This document shows, piece after piece, positions 34,270 through 37,654 of a stretch of DNA of 37,654 nucleotides. The notes beneath the pieces are model-generated. The model was not told the origin of the DNA. It saw only the letters and a program-made list of their open reading frames with translations, and ran no database searches. Position 1 is the first letter of the stretch. Each line of letters opens with the position of its first letter. The stretch covers positions 1-37,654 of the forward strand of contig CAJEXQ010000019.1 in assembly GCA_903994635.1 (NCBI GenBank). Direction: 5' to 3'. The DNA comes from an uncultured Chlorobiaceae bacterium (GTDB taxonomy: Bacteria; Bacteroidota; Chlorobiia; Chlorobiales; Chlorobiaceae). The position numbers and the translations under genes were made by a program.

Positions 34270-35337
34270 TCATTTACCGAACGGCTGAGGGGCCGGGGTT
34301 GTATCTGATGATGGTGGAAGCTGCGGAATCGGGAAGTTCGGCTGGTCGCCGGTTAACGTCTTCAAAAACGCAACAATACTTGCATTTTGTTCAGCAGTAA
34401 AGGTTTTTCCCACCTGAATCTGCCCCATAACCTCAACAGCCTTAGCCAGTGTTGGCGCCCCGCCATCATGGAAATAAGGATAGGTCAGCTCAACATTTCT
34501 CAACGTTGGCACCTTGAACTGAAAACGATCAGCATTATCCTTTGTTACCGCAAAGCGACCAACAGCCGTACTCTTTGACTTATACTGCTGAACAACTCCC
34601 ATTTTCTGGAACGAATTCCCGCCAAGAGCTGCGCCGTTATGGCAAGAGGTACATCCACTGCTCTTGAACAGCTCATACCCGGCAAGCTCCTCTTTGGATA
34701 TTGCCGCATCATCACCCTTCAGCCATTTATCAAAACGCGAATTGGGAGTAACAAGCGTCTCTTCAAACGCAGCTATCGCAGTTGTCACCTTGTCAATATC
34801 AATGGTATCAACCTTGAATACCTTTTTGAACTCATCAACATAGGCTGGAATAGATTGCAGCACTCCAACAGCAAGGTCATGGGTGAACGACATTTCCCCC
34901 GGGTTGCTGATTGGGCCACCCGCCTGTTCCTTCAGATCTTTGGCCCGTCCATCCCAGAACTGCGCCAGATTCAGACTCGAATTGAGCACCGTAGGCGCAT
35001 TGATTGGCCCTTGATGCCATTTATGGCCAATAGAACTTTTCAGATTGTCACTGCCACCCATACTGATATTATGACAGGAGTTACACGATATAAAGCCCGA
35101 TTTTGAAAGCCGGGGATCAAAAAAGAGCTTTTTGCCAAGATCAACCATGGCCAAATCAGCCACTTTCGGAGCTCCTACCGGTTTGACAGGCTCCCCTGTT
35201 CTTGGCTGAAGCACAGGAGCAAGAGGGGACACAACAACTGGCACTACTTTCTTTACTAATATTGGTTCCGGCTTTTTTGAACAAGATACCATCACCCCAA
35301 CCGCCAGAACGCCAACAACAAGCGTGTGAATTTTCAT
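34270..35337 (-). CDS. Dihaem cytochrome c peroxidase-type lipoprotein
   Basis: The product is 355 residues. A hydrophobic leader ends in VMVSC with the likely lipid-carrying Cys19, and a Pro/Val-rich linker (~25-55) follows, so the enzyme should be tethered in the periplasm. Two haem c sites are CNSCH (85-89) and CTSCH (229-233). MauG/CcpA-family landmarks include LGKKLFFDPRLS, LNLAQFWDGRAKDLKEQAG and FKVPTLRNVELTYPYFHDG. It would reduce H2O2 with electrons from a small cytochrome. The C-terminus is Pro-rich. In a strict anaerobe this suits protection against stray oxygen. It stands alone between a convergent operon and a small gene. Confidence 0.9.
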   Translation of the reverse strand: MKIHTLVVGVLAVGVMVSCSKKPEPILVKKVVPVVVSPLAPVLQPRTGEPVKPVGAPKVADLAMVDLGKKLFFDPRLSKSGFISCNSCHNISMGGSDNLKSSIGHKWHQGPINAPTVLNSSLNLAQFWDGRAKDLKEQAGGPISNPGEMSFTHDLAVGVLQSIPAYVDEFKKVFKVDTIDIDKVTTAIAAFEETLVTPNSRFDKWLKGDDAAISKEELAGYELFKSSGCTSCHNGAALGGNSFQKMGVVQQYKSKSTAVGRFAVTKDNADRFQFKVPTLRNVELTYPYFHDGGAPTLAKAVEVMGQIQVGKTFTAEQNASIVAFLKTLTGDQPNFPIPQLPPSSDTTPAPQPFGK

Positions 35338-35421
35338 TATCAGGTATCATCAAGATTATCGAAGAGTCTTTCTTTCTTTTAAACCAAAAGAATCAAAAAC
35401 GGAATATTTGCAGCTCGCTCC

Positions 35422-35670
35422 TTAATTCACAGAGATATAATCCTTCTCTTGTGTAGCATCCTCAATAACCGGCAGACCAAAAAACAACTCTACATCATCG
35501 ATAGTTTTTGGCCCCACCACTTTATCCTTGAAGCTCTCCCTTATCCTCACCATCAGCTCAGGATGAACCGTTACGGATACAGGATTTTTGACCGTACGGA
35601 ATCCCAAAAAAATAGCGGCTATAACCTCTTCACGAACAAAATCGCCGCCCACCTCATACTTCGTTTCCAT
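35422..35670 (-). CDS. Small protein of unknown function
   Basis: The product is 82 residues. The start is well supported by GGGAGG seven bases before the ATG. The sequence (VREEVIAAIFLGFRTVKNP, VTVHPELMVRIRESFKDK, TIDDVELFFGLPVIED) looks like a compact alpha/beta protein, acidic, without signal or membrane segment. No family is recognised. It is followed 84 bases later by the peroxidase gene on the same strand, so they may share a transcript. Confidence 0.65.
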   Translation of the reverse strand: METKYEVGGDFVREEVIAAIFLGFRTVKNPVSVTVHPELMVRIRESFKDKVVGPKTIDDVELFFGLPVIEDATQEKDYISVN

Positions 35671-35954
35671 TTTCCTCCCTGTTATATTTTTAGCAATATA
35701 CCTGAATTACGACTAAAAGCGAACCGTGCACGGGTGGTATGACGATGCTGCCAATGAATTCAATAATCAAGCATCAAAAGCGCTATCTCAATGCCCAAGC
35801 CACGCCGCATCCCAAAGCAGCAACCGACAACAAAACAACCCCGCGCCCTCTACCCCTCCACCGTCCGCTCAAAATCATCACAAAGCTTCTCAACGAGGTC
35901 TTCGGTTTCTTTGAAGAACAAGCGGCTTGATGGTGTGATAGAAATAATGCTCCA

Positions 35955-36752
35955 GTGAGTGGTACTGGCCTGTATCGTAGTCTCAGGGTACGCAACCAGA
36001 AACAAGAGATCATCATCATAGAAATACAGTATGATCGGGAGTATGACTACCTGCAGCGTATTTTTTATGGTGTTTCCAAAACAGTGATCGAGGGGATGAA
36101 AGAGAAGCAGCCGTACAGCGGAATCACCAAAGTCATCTCGATAAACATCCTCTATTTTGATCTGGGAAGTGGCACTGACTACATTTACAAAGGCACTACC
36201 CGCTTTATAGGTCTGCATAATCATGATCTTTTGGAACTTAATGAAAAACAAAAACAACTGTTCCAGAAAGAGAGCGTCGAGGCGCTCTACCCTGAATATT
36301 ACCTGATCAAAATAAACCGCTTTAACGATATCGCCCGAGATACACTTGATGAGTGGATCTACTTCCTGAAAAATGAAGAAATTAAAGAGAGCTTTACGGC
36401 AAAAGGGCTGAAAGAGGCGGAAGAGAAGTTGAGCATCATGAAGTTGCCAGAAGAGGAACGCAAAGCTTATGAACACTATAAAGATGATTTGCACTATCAA
36501 GCGAGTATGTTCGAGTCATCTTATGGCGATGGATATCACGTCGGCAAAGAAGAAGGTGTCGAAATAGGTCTCGTCAAGGGTCAATCCAGGCTCCTCAAAA
36601 GGCAACTGGAGTGTCGCTTTGGCGCACTTCCCCAGTGGGCAACCGAAAAGTTAACCCGCGCATCTGAGCACGAGTTCGAAACTTGGGGAGATGCCATCCT
36701 CACCGCGCCAACACTCGAAGCGCTTTTTAACACAGACGTAGCAAGTTCATGA
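35955..36752 (+). pseudogene. 5'-truncated Rpn-type PD-(D/E)XK nuclease/transposase-like gene
   Basis: The open frame gives 265 residues from a GTG, but family similarity begins only at about residue 17 with QEIIIIEIQYDREYDYLQR, the E-x-Q part of the PD-(D/E)XK site. The usual first ~60-70 residues, with the family N-terminus and the catalytic Asp, are missing; the first 16 residues and the bases upstream are unrelated. The rest is typical: ILYFDLGSGTDYIYKGTT, FPEYYLIK-like YPEYYLIKINRFND, DTLDEWIYFLKNEEIK, and a C-terminal RLLKRQLECRFGALPQWA. Rpn-like proteins promote recA-independent recombination and multiply in genomes like this. Probably inactive. Confidence 0.72.
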
Positions 36753-36769
36753 ATGTTCTTCCGTTTTAA

Positions 36770-36976
36770 TCCGGCCTTGCAGGGGGAGCCGCTCGTTCGT
36801 TGAACCGGATTTCTCTCTCTGTTTTCACGCTGCCGAGCTGGTTCTCGGCATTCCCATGGCAGGACGTTGAACGTTTAGCCAGGCAGCAAGTACATCAAAT
36901 ATTACGTTTTAGGAGAGTTATTAGGGACGATAATGATGAAAACGAAATTATCGAGTCAATTGAGTCTGGAGAGTGA
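36770..36976 (+). pseudogene. Possible orphan C-terminus
   Basis: A frame without a good start codon is open from 36770 to TGA at 36974. Its second half reads FPWQDVERLARQQVHQIL and then an Arg-rich, Asp/Glu-rich tail (RDDNDENEIIESIESGE), which looks like the end of a real protein. The first half overlaps an imperfect GC hairpin (AATCCGG at 36768-36774 with CCGGATT at 36805-36811) and has little coding character. It could be a relic from the same decaying region as the Rpn gene; this is weak. Confidence 0.3.
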
Positions 36977-37031
36977 GAATCACCCTTACATTTCTTTCTT
37001 TATTGCAACATCATGCAGTGGAAATTGACTG

Positions 37032-37325
37032 ATGGCTCGCATAAAAGTCTCTAACGCAGAGCATAGAAAGCCGGTACTCATCCAGCTCCATTTCGAACAC
37101 ATTCAGACACGAAGCGATCGCCTTGAAGTGTTCCGCAAGCTGAAAGTGCATATTCCACGAGATGAAAAAGGTTTCGATAAATCCATGAAAAACAGGTTGG
37201 ATCTCAGGGAAAGTAAAATTTACAATATCGGAAAAATAGATTGGGAGATCTCATTTCCAAAAAATACTCCATTGAATAACACGGTACTTACCAGGAAAAC
37301 AACCAAGAATAGTGAAATTAATTGA
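37032..37325 (+). CDS. Hypothetical basic protein
   Basis: A 97-residue frame from ATG, no clear ribosome site. It is Lys/Arg-rich (RKPVLIQLHFEHIQTRSDR, KLKVHIPRDEKGFDKSMKN) without signal or membrane segment. No family is recognised. Placed among relics, it may itself be a fragment or spurious. Confidence 0.35.
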   Translation: MARIKVSNAEHRKPVLIQLHFEHIQTRSDRLEVFRKLKVHIPRDEKGFDKSMKNRLDLRESKIYNIGKIDWEISFPKNTPLNNTVLTRKTTKNSEIN

Positions 37326-37340
37326 ACTGCCACATCAACG

Positions 37341-37559
37341 TTACGAAACCAGTCCATTATCAGCAGTATCGCTCCAATGCACTCGATGCATGATACGGTG
37401 AACGACTGGTGCTATCATGATACTCATAACAGCTATTAAAACAAGACCTGTATACAAGGCATAAATACCTGAAAACAATTTACCACTATCACTTAACCCT
37501 GCCGTTTTTATAGGGCCCATGCCCCCCAGCAACATAGAAGAGTTGGCTCTTGGTAGAAT
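37341..37559 (-). pseudogene. 3' fragment of a two-pore-type ion-channel-like membrane protein
   Basis: The frame is open from a TAA at 37560-37562 and contains ANSSMLLGGMGPIKTAGLS, then SGKLFSGIYALYTGLVLIA, a transmembrane helix, and IAPVVHRIMHRVHW. This matches the final pore-proximal segment, last helix and C-terminal tail of short bacterial channel-like proteins. Everything before is missing, because upstream codons run into a stop and unrelated sequence, so it is a truncated relic. An internal ATG at 37535 gives 64 residues. Confidence 0.5.
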
Positions 37560-37654
37560 TTAATGGTTTGAAGTAAAATTCTATTACGTCACCCCCCGAT
37601 AGTAAGGTCCAATTTCCCACAGTAAAACAATATTCTGGTACGGTAGCTCAGAAA

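Noticed and set aside
35850..36500. 216-residue minus-strand frame opposite the Rpn-type gene
   Set aside because: It is the antisense shadow of a clear family member, rich in Phe/Ile as expected from complementing Lys/Asp/Glu codons.
1..37654. CRISPR array, tRNA, rRNA or complete insertion sequence
   Set aside because: No regularly spaced direct repeats, no tRNA cloverleaf or rRNA sequence and no transposase with terminal repeats were seen on reading. A covariance-model search would settle small RNAs.

Overview
The window looks like chromosomal DNA of a green sulfur bacterium (Chlorobiaceae, Chlorobium/Pelodictyon type). The best lineage evidence is an N-terminal [2Fe-2S] domain of the chlorosome-envelope CsmI/J/X kind at 15680-16663. 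A trans-isoprenyl (phytoene/squalene synthase family) enzyme and a moderate base composition agree with this. The assignment is inference from protein resemblance; there is no rRNA or tRNA in the window.

Left half (1-21245), housekeeping. A RidA gene diverges from a tightly overlapping thiamine operon (TenI-like, thiE, thiD). Facing it is a five-gene minus-strand run: DHH phosphoesterase, leucyl aminopeptidase, lipase-like hydrolase, coiled-coil lipoprotein, UDP-glucose dehydrogenase. Then come rlmN, an unknown gene with an apparent frameshift, adk with a good terminator, priA, a calcineurin-like phosphatase, a TrmH-type tRNA methyltransferase, the chlorosome-type ferredoxin, an hflX-ybeY pair (TGATG overlap), a phytoene synthase-like gene and lysS.

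Middle (21246-29400), accessory and decaying. On the minus strand lies an NLR-like locus: a P-loop ATPase reduced to its two ends, a TPR/metallophosphoesterase ORF, and a NACHT ATPase with a C-terminal formylglycine-generating-enzyme/C-type-lectin (SUMF1) domain. Its last ~40 codons look like a diversity-generating-retroelement variable region, and its stop is displaced by a C7 tract. Next are an orphan shikimate-kinase-like gene, a higBA toxin-antitoxin locus with a broken toxin and an intact antitoxin, an overlapping gene pair encoding a HIRAN protein and a J-domain coiled-coil protein (probably an undescribed cassette), a relic of a second kinase copy, a small protein with a frameshifted partner, and a truncated HI0074-type protein.

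Right part (29401-37654). A UDP-glucuronate 4-epimerase could use the product of the UDP-glucose dehydrogenase at 2833-4170. It is followed by the conserved but poorly understood trio of circularly permuted ATP-grasp, alpha-E and transglutaminase genes, a dihaem cytochrome c peroxidase lipoprotein, a small unknown protein, and relics: a 5'-truncated Rpn-type PD-(D/E)XK protein, a possible orphan C-terminus, an unknown ORF and the tail of a two-pore-type ion channel.

A recurring feature is frame breaks at homopolymers (about 10216, 21491, 26619, 26713, 29053). They fall in accessory or unknown genes, while every recognised housekeeping frame is intact. That favours real decay or phase variation over random sequencing error, but raw reads are needed to decide.
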